Shown: piece by piece, positions 1-7,124 of the stretch
Numbering within the stretch: the first letter of the stretch is position 1
How the letters are laid out: each line of letters starts with the position of its first letter
Assembly (NCBI GenBank): GCA_011375045.1
Contig: DRNB01000175.1
Location: forward strand, 1 to 13,861
Reading direction: 5' to 3'
From: Aquifex aeolicus
Lineage (GTDB): Bacteria > Aquificota > Aquificia > Aquificales > Aquificaceae
DNA: 13,861 nucleotides
Notes under the pieces: generated by a model
What the model was told of the DNA's origin: nothing
Seen by the model: only the letters and a program-made list of their open reading frames with translations
Database searches by the model: none
Program-made: the position numbers and the translations under genes

Positions 1-351
1 ACCTATGCTTACCCTGTTGACACCGATGCTCAGAAGCTCTCTGAACTCCCGGTAGCTGTAGTTTTCAGGGTTGCACTCTACAGTAAACTCCTTTAGAGCG
101 GACAGGTCCAGAACCCTGTGAAGCTCATCCACAAGGGCACTGATGCTTTCGGGAGCAAGCACCGAAGGTGTGCCTCCCCCCACGTAGAGGGTTTCTATCC
201 TGTGGGGGTAATCCGCATACAGGCGGGCTTCCTCCGGCAGGAGGGTGAGGTAGTCGGAGATCATCTCCTCCGACCCGGTGAAGGAGGTGAAGTCGCAGTA
301 GGGACATCGCCGTGAACAGAAGGGGATGTGCAGGTAAAGAGCCTTCACCAT
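1..351 (-). CDS. hemW: HemW-like radical SAM protein, N-terminal part (cut by window edge)
   Basis: The first 117 residues are visible; the rest lies beyond base 1. The protein opens with a radical SAM cluster motif C-x3-C-x2-C (C12, C16, C19), followed by Asp-Phe. The Phe at the position where true HemN has a fourth Cys favours HemW, a heme chaperone/HemN paralogue, over coproporphyrinogen dehydrogenase. A GGGTPS motif (residues 58-63) is the SAM-binding glycine-rich segment of the family, and an ECNPE motif follows near residue 92. The ATG abuts the rodA stop directly (TAGATG on the minus strand), so translation is probably coupled to rodA. By family knowledge HemW binds heme and an Fe4S4 cluster and delivers heme to membrane enzymes. 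HemW and HemN cannot be fully separated without the C-terminal domain. Confidence 0.88.
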   Translation of the reverse strand, partial: MVKALYLHIPFCSRRCPYCDFTSFTGSEEMISDYLTLLPEEARLYADYPHRIETLYVGGGTPSVLAPESISALVDELHRVLDLSALKEFTVECNPENYSYREFRELLSIGVNRVSIG

Positions 352-1470
352 CTACTCATAATTTACCTCCCTCATCAGAAGGGGAAGAGCGTGTCGGTAT
401 TCCCTGTATATGCTCAGCAGTATGCCGATGGCTGCGCTGAAGGTTAGCATGGAGCTTCCTCCGAAGCTGACGAAGGGGAGGGGGATGCCCACCACCGGGA
501 ACAGTCCCAGGGTCATGAGGATGTTCACCGCATACTGAAACAGCAGAAGGGAAAACACGCCGGCCACGAAGAGGCTTTCCGAGGATATGAGGGTGAACCT
601 GAGGTAGGAGAGTATCCTGAGCAGAAGGAGAAAAATCAGCAGGCTCAGCAGGAAGGTTCCGAGGAACCCCAGCTCCTCACCTATCACGGAGAAGATAAAG
701 TCCGTGTGGCTTTCGGGCAGAAACATCAGCTGGGACTGGGTGCCCTTTGTGAGTCCTTTACCGGAGATTCCACCGGAGCCTATGGCTATGACGGACTGGA
801 TGAGCTGGTAACCGCTTCCCGAATAGTCGCTGTAAGGATCGATAACCGCAAGGATTCTTTTCCTCTGGTAGTCCTTTAACATGTTCCAGATCAGCGGTGA
901 GAGAATCAGAAGCAGGAGCCCAGCCATGGCGAAGTATCTGAACCTGATCCCCCGAACAAAGAGCATGACCACGAGGGGTACGAAGTAGGTGGCGGCGGTT
1001 CCCAGGTCAGGCTGCTTCAGGGTAACCACAGCGGGGGTGGAGAAGGAGAAAAACAGAAGGAGAACCTTCCTGTCCCTGAGGGTCTTTATGTGAGGTATGA
1101 GGTAAGCGGAAAGAAGCACGAGGGAGAGCTTCATGAACTCGGAAGGCTGGACGTTTATAAAGCCCAGACTGAGCCACCTTTTTGCTCCGTAAACTTCCTT
1201 TCCCATCACGAGGACGAGGACGAGAAGGAAAAGGGTAAAGAGGTAAACGTAGAGGGAGAGGTCTAAGGTGTTTCTGAACTTTTCCCGGGATAGGAGGAGG
1301 ATTATCAGCCAGCTGAGGGCTATGTAAAGGAGGTGCTTTTTAAAGATAAAGGGCATGCCCTCACTCATCGAAGCGCTGTAAACCCCGAGGGCGCCAAATA
1401 TCTGAATTCCCAGCAGGGGAAGGACGAGGAGCCAGTCTAAACCTTTAAAGAGCTCCCCCAGAAATCGCAT
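352..1470 (-). CDS. rodA: RodA, SEDS-family peptidoglycan glycosyltransferase
   Basis: A 372-residue polytopic membrane protein of the FtsW/RodA/SpoVE (SEDS) family. It polymerises lipid II into glycan strands during cell elongation, together with a class B PBP that is not in this window. Seen in the sequence: many hydrophobic helices; the family block KRWLSLG..N.QPSEFMKL at about 97-115; the KQPDLGTA block at 152-159; and the catalytic-region block HTDFIFSVIGEELG at 255-268, whose Asp257 matches the essential SEDS aspartate. The length and an N-terminus without an extended cytoplasmic tail fit RodA better than FtsW. The start is ATG with AAGGG six bases upstream. That start lies inside the preceding small sulfur-carrier gene (26 bp overlap), so the two are co-transcribed. 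hemW follows with no spacer. Rod-shaped growth is inferred. Confidence 0.95.
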   Translation of the reverse strand: MRFLGELFKGLDWLLVLPLLGIQIFGALGVYSASMSEGMPFIFKKHLLYIALSWLIILLLSREKFRNTLDLSLYVYLFTLFLLVLVLVMGKEVYGAKRWLSLGFINVQPSEFMKLSLVLLSAYLIPHIKTLRDRKVLLLFFSFSTPAVVTLKQPDLGTAATYFVPLVVMLFVRGIRFRYFAMAGLLLLILSPLIWNMLKDYQRKRILAVIDPYSDYSGSGYQLIQSVIAIGSGGISGKGLTKGTQSQLMFLPESHTDFIFSVIGEELGFLGTFLLSLLIFLLLLRILSYLRFTLISSESLFVAGVFSLLLFQYAVNILMTLGLFPVVGIPLPFVSFGGSSMLTFSAAIGILLSIYREYRHALPLLMREVNYE

Positions 1471-1648
1471 TTACAACCCTTATATTATCACCCTCCTCCA
1501 CGTAATCCTCCTCCGATATAACCTCACCGTTTTTTACCACGAGGGAGGACAGGGGGGATAGCCCCAGCTTCTCCAAAAGCTCCCTTGCCCTGAGCTTCTT
1601 TCCCTCTACCTCTATCTCCTTTCCCCTGTAAAACACCTTTATGGGCAT
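1445..1648 (-). CDS. ThiS/MoaD/TtuB-like ubiquitin-fold sulfur-carrier protein with two residues beyond the GG
   Basis: A 67-residue protein with the size and pattern of beta-grasp sulfur carriers. It has a short beta hairpin, the helix RARELLEKLGL (21-31), the strand LVVKNGEV, and the closing strand NIRVVNAISGG. The ending resembles TtuB (tRNA 2-thiolation) and archaeal SAMP-type proteins as well as ThiS, so the pathway (thiamine, molybdopterin, tRNA thiolation, cysteine) cannot be named. The diglycine (G64-G65) is not terminal: A66-L67 follow before the TAA. Family members need a free GG for adenylation and thiocarboxylate formation, so either trimming occurs or the protein acts differently. 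The 3' end overlaps rodA by 26 bp. Upstream of the ATG there is no clear Shine-Dalgarno. It lies 60 bp after carB. Confidence 0.8.
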   Translation of the reverse strand: MPIKVFYRGKEIEVEGKKLRARELLEKLGLSPLSSLVVKNGEVISEEDYVEEGDNIRVVNAISGGAL

Positions 1649-1708
1649 CTGTATCAGATTTTATTCCATCCGGCGCCCGGGGAAAAGGGACTCTTCCCCG
1701 CCCACGTC

Positions 1709-3379
1709 CTAATCCTCGTCGTAAAAGGTCTCCCCCTCCACCGAGTAGTAGGGGGCTTCGTAGGAGGAGTAGTAGTAAGGTGTATAGGCTACAAACTCCC
1801 CCGCACACGTGTCCACACCCTTGAAAACCGGTCTCAGACCCTCCTTCTTCCTCAGCTCCCGCACCTCCCTTTCGCTCATCCCCCTCAGAAGGGCTATCTC
1901 CCTGTCCGCGTAACCGAGCTCCTTTGCTCGGGCGAGTAGCTCCGGATCGAGGTCTTCCTTCGCCAGCCTCTCCTCGAAGCGGACTATCTCCTCGATGTTG
2001 TGGAGGAACCAGGGATCTATGCTCGTGTAGTTCCTTACCTCCTCGACGGAGTAGCCCCTTCTGAAAGCCTCCGCTATGAACCAGAGCCTGTCCTCGTTGG
2101 GAACCCGCAGTCCCCTCACAAGGTCCTGTTCACCCACCTCCATACGCGGGAAGGCGAGCCCGAACCTGTCCAGCTCGAGGCTTCTCACAGCCTTGAGAAG
2201 AGCCTGTTTGAAGGTTCTCCCGATCGCCATAACCTCCCCGACGGACTTCATCATGGTGGTGAGGGTTGTATCCGCCCGGGGAAACTTCCTGAAGTCGAAG
2301 CGCGGTATCTTGACCACCACGTAATCTATCGAGGGTTCGAAGGAAGCAGGGGTGAATCTCGTTATATCGTTCTTGAGCTCGTCCAGGGTGTACCCCACCG
2401 CGAGCTTTGCAGCCACCTTCGCTATGGGAAACCCGGTCGCCTTGGAGGCGAGGGCGGAGGACCGGGAAACCCTCGGATTCATCTCTATAACGTAAAACTC
2501 CCCGTTCGAAGGGTTCACGGCAAACTGAATGTTGGATCCCCCCGTGTCCACCCCTATCTCTCTGATCACCGCTATGGAGGCGGATCTGAGCATTTGATAC
2601 TCTTTGTCGGTCAGGGTCTGAGCGGGTGCGACGGTAATGGAGTCCCCCGTGTGAACGCCCATAGGGTCGAAGTTCTCTATGGAGCAGACGATTATCACGT
2701 TGTCAGCTCTGTCCCTTATCACCTCGAACTCGAACTCCTTCCAGCCCAAGAGGGATCTGTCGAGAAGCACCTGACTTATAGGTGAGGTCTTGAGCGCCGT
2801 TTTGAGTTTTTCCTTGAACTCCTCCACGTTGTAAGCTATGGAACCTCCGGTTCCTCCGAGGGTAAAGGCCGGTCTGAGGATTACGGGGAAACCTATCCTT
2901 TCCACCGCCCTCAACCCCTCCTCCTCCGAGGACACCACCGCACTTTCGGGAACCCTGAGACCGATGTTTGCCATGGCTTCCCTGAACAGGTTTCTGTCCT
3001 CGCCCTTCTTTATCGCCGTGTAGTTGGCGCCGATCATCTCCACACTGTAACGTTCCAGAATTTTCTCCTCGTAAAGCCTGACCGCAAGGTTGAGGGCTGT
3101 CTGCCCACCGAGGGTGGGAAGGAGCGCATCGGGTCTCTCCTCTTTTATGATCTCCTCGAGGACCTCGACGGTCAGTGGCTCTATATAGGTTCTGTCGGCT
3201 ACCTCCGGATCCGTCATTATGGTTGCCGGATTGGAGTTAACCAGAACCACCTCGTAACCTTCCTGTTTGAGCGCCTTGCACGCCTGCGTCCCGGAGTAAT
3301 CGAATTCCGCCGCCTGTCCTATGACTATGGGTCCGGATCCAATTATCAGGATCCTCCTCAGATCTTTTCTTTTCGGCAT
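1709..3379 (-). CDS. carB: Carbamoyl-phosphate synthase large subunit, N-terminal half (split CarB)
   Basis: This 556-residue protein covers only the N-terminal half of the usual ~1070-residue CarB: the carboxyphosphate ATP-grasp synthetase domain plus the oligomerisation domain. Seen: the start MPKRKDL, the GSGPIVIGQAAEFDYSG block (14-30), NSNPATIMTDP, LPTLGGQTALN, the ATP-grasp loop RPAFTLGGTGGS, and the metal-binding segment EMNPRVSRSSALASKATG. It ends soon after the VDTCA.EF motif and YYYSSYE, where fused CarB would continue into the carbamate-kinase half. A short Tyr/acidic tail follows (YDED end). Split CarB is known in Aquifex aeolicus and some methanogens; the partner is not in this window. 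The enzyme makes carbamoyl phosphate for pyrimidines and arginine. The start is backed by homology, but there is no ribosome-binding site, and a TATAAT sits only 10 bp upstream, suggesting a leaderless message. Confidence 0.95.
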   Translation of the reverse strand: MPKRKDLRRILIIGSGPIVIGQAAEFDYSGTQACKALKQEGYEVVLVNSNPATIMTDPEVADRTYIEPLTVEVLEEIIKEERPDALLPTLGGQTALNLAVRLYEEKILERYSVEMIGANYTAIKKGEDRNLFREAMANIGLRVPESAVVSSEEEGLRAVERIGFPVILRPAFTLGGTGGSIAYNVEEFKEKLKTALKTSPISQVLLDRSLLGWKEFEFEVIRDRADNVIIVCSIENFDPMGVHTGDSITVAPAQTLTDKEYQMLRSASIAVIREIGVDTGGSNIQFAVNPSNGEFYVIEMNPRVSRSSALASKATGFPIAKVAAKLAVGYTLDELKNDITRFTPASFEPSIDYVVVKIPRFDFRKFPRADTTLTTMMKSVGEVMAIGRTFKQALLKAVRSLELDRFGLAFPRMEVGEQDLVRGLRVPNEDRLWFIAEAFRRGYSVEEVRNYTSIDPWFLHNIEEIVRFEERLAKEDLDPELLARAKELGYADREIALLRGMSEREVRELRKKEGLRPVFKGVDTCAGEFVAYTPYYYSSYEAPYYSVEGETFYDED

Positions 3380-3380
3380 T

Positions 3381-3400
3381 AAAAATGATATTATAGTAAA
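3381..3400. promoter_or_regulatory. AT-rich divergent promoter between carB and the lipoprotein genes
   Basis: The 53 bp between the carB ATG (minus) and the first lipoprotein ATG (plus) contain one AT-rich patch. On the minus strand it reads TATAAT at 3395-3390, a perfect -10 that would start transcription about 4 nt before the carB ATG. On the plus strand overlapping -10-like hexamers TATTAT (3389-3394) and TATAGT (3392-3397) face the lipoprotein gene, leaving a leader of about 30 nt. I see no convincing -35 hexamer on either side. The two promoters would overlap and could exclude each other. No other AT-rich element is present in the gap. Confidence 0.5.
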
Positions 3401-3432
3401 CGATACAGACTAAGCAGAAGGAGGGAACGGAC

Positions 3433-3690
3433 ATGAAAAAGATCGCTTCCTTGATCCCCGTCCTCGGTGTAGTGGTTCTTGCACTCCTGAGTCAGTCCTG
3501 CGCTTCCAAGTCAGAGGTAGAAGCCCTCAGGGAGGAGATAGAGGCTCTGAAGAAGGAAACGGAACAGGTGAAAAAGGAAACGGAAGAGGTAAAGAAGGAA
3601 GCTCAGGAGATAAAGAGCCTTGCTGAGGAGATAAGCAGGAAGATAGATGAACATGTGAGCGACACAAGCCTTCACCCCGGCGCTCAGTGA
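3433..3690 (+). CDS. Small Lpp-like coiled-coil lipoprotein (putative)
   Basis: An 85-residue protein with a signal peptide (MKK, hydrophobic 6-19), a candidate lipidation cysteine C23 in SQSCASK, and then a long charged coiled coil (about 27-75) with repeating KKETEQV-type heptads, ending EHVSDTSLHPGAQ. The layout resembles Braun-type lipoproteins: lipid anchor plus trimeric helix. The lipobox is not canonical, because the -3 residue is Ser where Leu is usual, so lipidation is likely but unproven. There is no C-terminal Lys for covalent murein attachment. The start is supported by AGGAGGGA upstream. The following gene shares the QSCA-x-K motif, a coiled coil, the EHV-x-D-x-x-LH ending and an identical 12-base RBS segment, so the two are paralogues. 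The exact family is not recognised. Confidence 0.8.
   Translation: MKKIASLIPVLGVVVLALLSQSCASKSEVEALREEIEALKKETEQVKKETEEVKKEAQEIKSLAEEISRKIDEHVSDTSLHPGAQ
3550..3612 (+). repeat. Three imperfect 21-bp tandem units encoding coiled-coil heptads
   Basis: Units 3550-3570, 3571-3591 and 3592-3612 encode KKETEQV, KKETEEV and KKEAQEI. The first two units differ at few bases and the third is more diverged. Each unit is exactly one heptad, so gain or loss of a unit would lengthen or shorten the coil without breaking frame. Confidence 0.75.
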
Positions 3691-3705
3691 TCAGGAGGGA
3701 ACGGT

Positions 3706-4275
3706 ATGAGAAGAGAACTGATAGCTCTCCTTCCTGTGATGGCTCTCTCCGCCGTCTTTGTGGTAAATCAGTCCTGCGCTACCAAATCAGCCCTCGAAGA
3801 GGTGGAGCAGGAGACAGAGGGTCCGAAGAAGAACATAGAACAGGCTAAGGAGAACCTCAAGGAGGCGAGAAACGTACTCGGTGAGGCACGGAGCGTGCTG
3901 GAATCTGCGAAGGAAAAGCTCGCTGAACACGTTGCCGATAAAGCCCTGCACACACCTCCGCCCCCTCCCGTGGAGGAGAAGGTGGAGGAAGCGGTGGAGG
4001 AGGTTCCCGAGTTCGGAACTGTTCGCGTGGGCTGGTGCGATACCCTGTGGGACATATCCTCCGAGGTTTACAACAACTCCCTCTACTGGCCCGCCATTTA
4101 CAATCTGAACAGGGATAAGATAGGGGAGGATCCCTGGATACTGACTCAGGGAACGGTCCTCAAGTATAAGAAAACGCTGACACCCGAGGAGAAGAACAGA
4201 GCGATCAGGGAAGCGATAGAGTGGGATCTCAGGTTCAAGGACAGACCGAGGTCTCCCAAGTGTCCGCCCCGCTGA
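3706..4275 (+). CDS. Coiled-coil lipoprotein with proline linker and LysM-like peptidoglycan-binding domain
   Basis: A 189-residue protein with a signal segment (4-20) and candidate lipidation Cys24 in NQSCATK. A coiled coil follows (about 27-75, with KENLKEARNVLGEARSVL-type heptads), then EHVADKALH, a P5 linker (84-88) with an acidic stretch (89-102), and a LysM-like domain (104-155). The LysM block shows DTLWDISSEVY, YWPAIYNLNRD, DPW and GTVLKY. One oddity is that the usual K/N-GD before TLW is replaced by WCD. A charged C-terminal tail follows. LysM domains bind GlcNAc in peptidoglycan, so this protein probably anchors the outer membrane to murein or senses that layer. It lies 15 bp after its smaller paralogue and uses the same AGGAGGGAACGG leader. 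It ends one base before the convergent guaA stop. Confidence 0.85.
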   Translation: MRRELIALLPVMALSAVFVVNQSCATKSALEEVEQETEGPKKNIEQAKENLKEARNVLGEARSVLESAKEKLAEHVADKALHTPPPPPVEEKVEEAVEEVPEFGTVRVGWCDTLWDISSEVYNNSLYWPAIYNLNRDKIGEDPWILTQGTVLKYKKTLTPEEKNRAIREAIEWDLRFKDRPRSPKCPPR

Positions 4276-4276
4276 A

Positions 4277-5809
4277 TCACTCCCACTCTATAGTAGAGGG
4301 GGGTTTGGAGGAGATATCGTAAACGACCCTGCCTACCCCCCTCACCTCGTTCACTATCCTCCGGGCTACCCTGTCCAGGAAGTCGTGGGGTAGCTTCGAC
4401 CAGTCCGCCGTCATCCCGTCCGTGCTGTCGACGGCTCTGAGCGCCACGACCTTTTCGTAGGTTCTCACGTCGCCCATGACCCCCACCGATCTGATGGGAA
4501 GCAGAACCGCAAAAGCCTGCCACACCTTTGGATAGAGTCCTTCCCTCCTCAACTCTTCGATGAAGATCCTGTCCGCTCTGCGCAGGAGATCGAGATCCTC
4601 CCTGTTCACCTCTCCGAGGATCCTTATGGCGAGTCCGGGTCCGGGGAAAGGGTGCCTCTCCAGGATCTCCTCAGGAATTCCAAGGAGCCTGCCTATCTCC
4701 CTGACCTCGTCCTTGAACAGCTCCCTGAAAGGTTCCAGCAACCTGAGCTTCATCTTCTCCGGCAGTCCGCCGACGTTGTGGTGGGTCTTTATCTTTGCGG
4801 AACCTTTCACCCCGGCACTCTCCACCACGTCCGGATAGAGGGTCCCCTGAAGCAGAAAGCGGGCGTTCCCCACCCTGGAGGCTTCCCTTTCGAGCACCTC
4901 CACAAAGGTGTTTCCCACTATGCGTCTTTTCTCCTCAGGATCCTCCACACCCCTGAGCCTGCTCAGGAAAAGCTCCGAGGCGTCCACCACCGTAAGGGGA
5001 AGACCGAGGGATCTGAGGTTCCGCTCCACCTCCTCCCGCTCCCCTAACCTCAGGAGTCCGTGATCTACGAAGAAACAGTGCAGTCTGTCGCCTATGGCTC
5101 TGTGGACGAGAACCGAAGCAACTGTGGAATCCACTCCCCCCGACAGGGCGGCTATGACTCCGGCGTCGCCCACGGTTCTCTTTACCTCCTCCATCTTCTC
5201 CGCGAGGAAATCTCCCATCCGCCAGTTTTTTTCAGCCGAGCATACGCGGAAGAGGAAGTTGGCGAGAAGCTCCCGACCGTAGGAGGTGTGAACCACCTCC
5301 GGATGGAACTGGAAACCGTAGATGCGTCTGTCTTCACTTGCAACGACGGCGTGGGGTGAGTTCTCGGAGGAGGCGAGGGTTTCGAAGCCCGGCGGAAGCT
5401 CCACCACCTTGTCGGCGTGGCTCATCCAGACCTCGAACTCATCGGGGACACCTTCGAAGATGCGATCCTTTTTCAGAACCTTTAGCTTCGCCCTGCCGAA
5501 CTCCTGAAGGGAAGATCTCTCCACCCTGCCGCCGAGCTGGTGGGTTACCACCTGAAGCCCGTAGCATATCCCGAGGATCGGTACACCCAGATCGTATATC
5601 TTTGGGTCAGGGAGAGGTGCCGACGCCTCGTAAACGGAGGCGGGTCCTCCTGACAGGATCACCCCGAAGGGGTCCTTCTTAGCTATCTCCTCCGCGGGGG
5701 TGTCCCAGTGAACTATCTCGCTGTAAACGCCCAGCTCCCTGACTCTGCGGGCTATGAGCTGAACATACTGAGATCCGAAGTTTACAACAAGAACAGGTCT
5801 TCTCAGCAT
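4277..5809 (-). CDS. guaA: GMP synthase (glutamine-hydrolysing)
   Basis: A full-length 510-residue enzyme that converts XMP, glutamine and ATP to GMP. The N-terminal class I glutamine amidotransferase domain (about 1-190) has nucleophile C82 in GICYGLQ and the rest of the triad in FHPE (H169, E171). The ATP pyrophosphatase domain has the P-loop SGGVDS (223-228). The C-terminal dimerisation/XMP domain carries HPFPGPGLAIR, the KTHHNVGGLP loop and a C-terminus ending in TIEWE as usual. It is the last gene of the minus-strand cluster after rsmG, 9 bp downstream of the rsmG stop. There is no strong RBS in that spacer, so expression is probably coupled. It converges on the LysM lipoprotein gene with a single base between the stops. 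Confidence 0.98.
   Translation of the reverse strand: MLRRPVLVVNFGSQYVQLIARRVRELGVYSEIVHWDTPAEEIAKKDPFGVILSGGPASVYEASAPLPDPKIYDLGVPILGICYGLQVVTHQLGGRVERSSLQEFGRAKLKVLKKDRIFEGVPDEFEVWMSHADKVVELPPGFETLASSENSPHAVVASEDRRIYGFQFHPEVVHTSYGRELLANFLFRVCSAEKNWRMGDFLAEKMEEVKRTVGDAGVIAALSGGVDSTVASVLVHRAIGDRLHCFFVDHGLLRLGEREEVERNLRSLGLPLTVVDASELFLSRLRGVEDPEEKRRIVGNTFVEVLEREASRVGNARFLLQGTLYPDVVESAGVKGSAKIKTHHNVGGLPEKMKLRLLEPFRELFKDEVREIGRLLGIPEEILERHPFPGPGLAIRILGEVNREDLDLLRRADRIFIEELRREGLYPKVWQAFAVLLPIRSVGVMGDVRTYEKVVALRAVDSTDGMTADWSKLPHDFLDRVARRIVNEVRGVGRVVYDISSKPPSTIEWE
4282..4302 (+). terminator. Weak hairpin at the convergent gene ends (possible terminator)
   Basis: CCCACTCTA (4282-4290), loop TAG, then TAGAGGGGG pair as a 9-bp stem with one mismatch, just after the LysM lipoprotein stop and inside the last codons of guaA. 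Only three T residues follow (4304-4306), so this is a poor intrinsic terminator. It is the only candidate between the two convergent operons. Confidence 0.3.
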
Positions 5810-5818
5810 AGGTAAAAA

Positions 5819-6433
5819 TTATTCCAGAAGATCCTTCCAGAGTATATAGGTTTCGGGCATACTCCTCCGGGACACCCTGAAGATCCTGTAGCCCAGCTCA
5901 TCGATCCAGAACCTCCTCAGCTCTCTGCCCTTGAGGATAAAGACGTATCTTTCCGAGAGCTTCTCTAAGAGCGGTGCCACCTCTTCGAAGGGACCCAGAG
6001 CCCGGGCGGTTACCAGATAGAACTTCTCCTGAACCTTCTCAGCCCTCCTGCAGATTACCCTGTAGTCGAGTCCGAGCCTGACCTTCAGGAACTCGAGGAA
6101 GGCGCACTTCTTGGAAACGGATTCTATGAGGACAAGCTCCAGATCCTTCAGGTGTATCTTCAGGGGAACGCCGGGGAAACCTGCTCCGGACCCCACGTCG
6201 GTCAGGGTTCTCCCCCTCCATGGGATCCCGAGCTCTTCGAAGCACAGAGCGAGGGTGAGGGAGTCGAGAAAGTGCCTCCTGACTATCTCCTCCTCCTCTC
6301 TGATGCCCGTCAGGTTGTGAACCCTGCTCCACCGCTTCAGCTCTTCGAGGTAAAGGAGAAATCTCTCGGCTTCCTCCTCATCGATGGGAAAACCGGCGGA
6401 GTTAAAAAGCTCCTTCAGACGCTCCCTCTTCAC
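5819..6433 (-). CDS. rsmG: RsmG (GidB), 16S rRNA m7G527 methyltransferase
   Basis: A 204-residue SAM-dependent methyltransferase. Seen: N-L-T-G at 40-43 in the family helix RVHNLTGI, RHFLDSL (53-59), the SAM-binding loop DVGSGAGFPGVPL (79-91), and ESVSKK.AFLE typical of RsmG. The enzyme methylates N7 of G527 in the 530 loop of 16S rRNA near the decoding site. The start is GTG with a good GGAGG six bases upstream. That places the start inside the 3' end of pyrF, giving a 32 bp overlap. The length is normal for the family (about 205-215). It sits between pyrF and guaA in a run of housekeeping genes. Confidence 0.96.
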   Translation of the reverse strand: MKRERLKELFNSAGFPIDEEEAERFLLYLEELKRWSRVHNLTGIREEEEIVRRHFLDSLTLALCFEELGIPWRGRTLTDVGSGAGFPGVPLKIHLKDLELVLIESVSKKCAFLEFLKVRLGLDYRVICRRAEKVQEKFYLVTARALGPFEEVAPLLEKLSERYVFILKGRELRRFWIDELGYRIFRVSRRSMPETYILWKDLLE

Positions 6434-7124
6434 CCAGAACCTCCAGGAGACGCTCCACCGTTCTGCGGGGGTTATCGCTTCTGTACACGTCCCTTCCCAT
6501 CACGATCAGGTCAGCTCCCTCCCTTACGGCGAACTGAGGGGTAGAAACCCTTACCTGATCGTCCCGCCTTTCTGAGATGCGCACGCCGGGAACTACCGTG
6601 ATCAGGCTCGTTTCCTCCTTCACCCTTCTGACCTCTGCGGCGGAGCAGACCACGCCGTCCAGACCTGCTCTCCGGGCAAGGCGGGCGAGGTGAACCACAA
6701 CCTCCGCGGGATCCTGAAAGTTCATCCTCAGAAGACGCAGCAGGTCCCCTCCGTGGCTTGTAAGGAGGGTAACGCCTATGAGCTTTGTCCTCCTCCTTAC
6801 CGATACCGCCGCCCGGAGCATCTCCTCCCCGCCGATCGTATGGAGGGTCAGATAATCCGCCCCCAGCTCCTCCGCCCTCTGCACAGCGAGGCTCACCGTG
6901 TTGGGTATATCGTGGAGCTTCAGGTCGAGGAAAAGCTCCCTGCCCAACTCCTTGATCGTGCGCGGCAGAGATAGCCCCCCCTCCAAAAGAGCGCCGGGTC
7001 CCACCTTGAAGACAAGGGGTAGATCGGACAGCTCACCGAGAAGGCGACGCGCCGCCTCCAGATCCACATCGAGGGCTACGCAGAGCTTTGGCATGGAAGC
7101 GCTGAGCCTCTTTTCTCCGTTCAC
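6402..7124 (-). CDS. pyrF: Orotidine 5'-phosphate decarboxylase
   Basis: A TIM-barrel enzyme catalysing the last step of UMP synthesis. Seen: CVALDV at the first strand, the catalytic signature DLKLHDIPNT with D67, K69 and D72, and the phosphate-binding region VVPGVRI. The GRDVY segment near the end is also typical. The 240-residue reading begins at GTG, which overlaps the treT stop as GTGA. An internal ATG (codon 11, at 7094) gives a 230-residue protein starting MPKLCVALD, which fits many homologues equally well. I keep the GTG because of the coupling overlap, but the start is uncertain. It is the second pyrimidine gene here besides carB, although in a different cluster. Confidence 0.96.
   Translation of the reverse strand: MNGEKRLSASMPKLCVALDVDLEAARRLLGELSDLPLVFKVGPGALLEGGLSLPRTIKELGRELFLDLKLHDIPNTVSLAVQRAEELGADYLTLHTIGGEEMLRAAVSVRRRTKLIGVTLLTSHGGDLLRLLRMNFQDPAEVVVHLARLARRAGLDGVVCSAAEVRRVKEETSLITVVPGVRISERRDDQVRVSTPQFAVREGADLIVMGRDVYRSDNPRRTVERLLEVLGEEGASEGAF

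Noticed and set aside
1679..1699. Hairpin GGGGAA/TTCCCC in the carB - sulfur-carrier gap
   Set aside because: Six-base stem with nine-base loop and no T-tract on either strand; not a credible intrinsic terminator, and the genes look co-transcribed.
2000..2785. 261-codon plus-strand frame inside carB
   Set aside because: Shadow of carB; the carB frame carries all family motifs and the shadow shows none.
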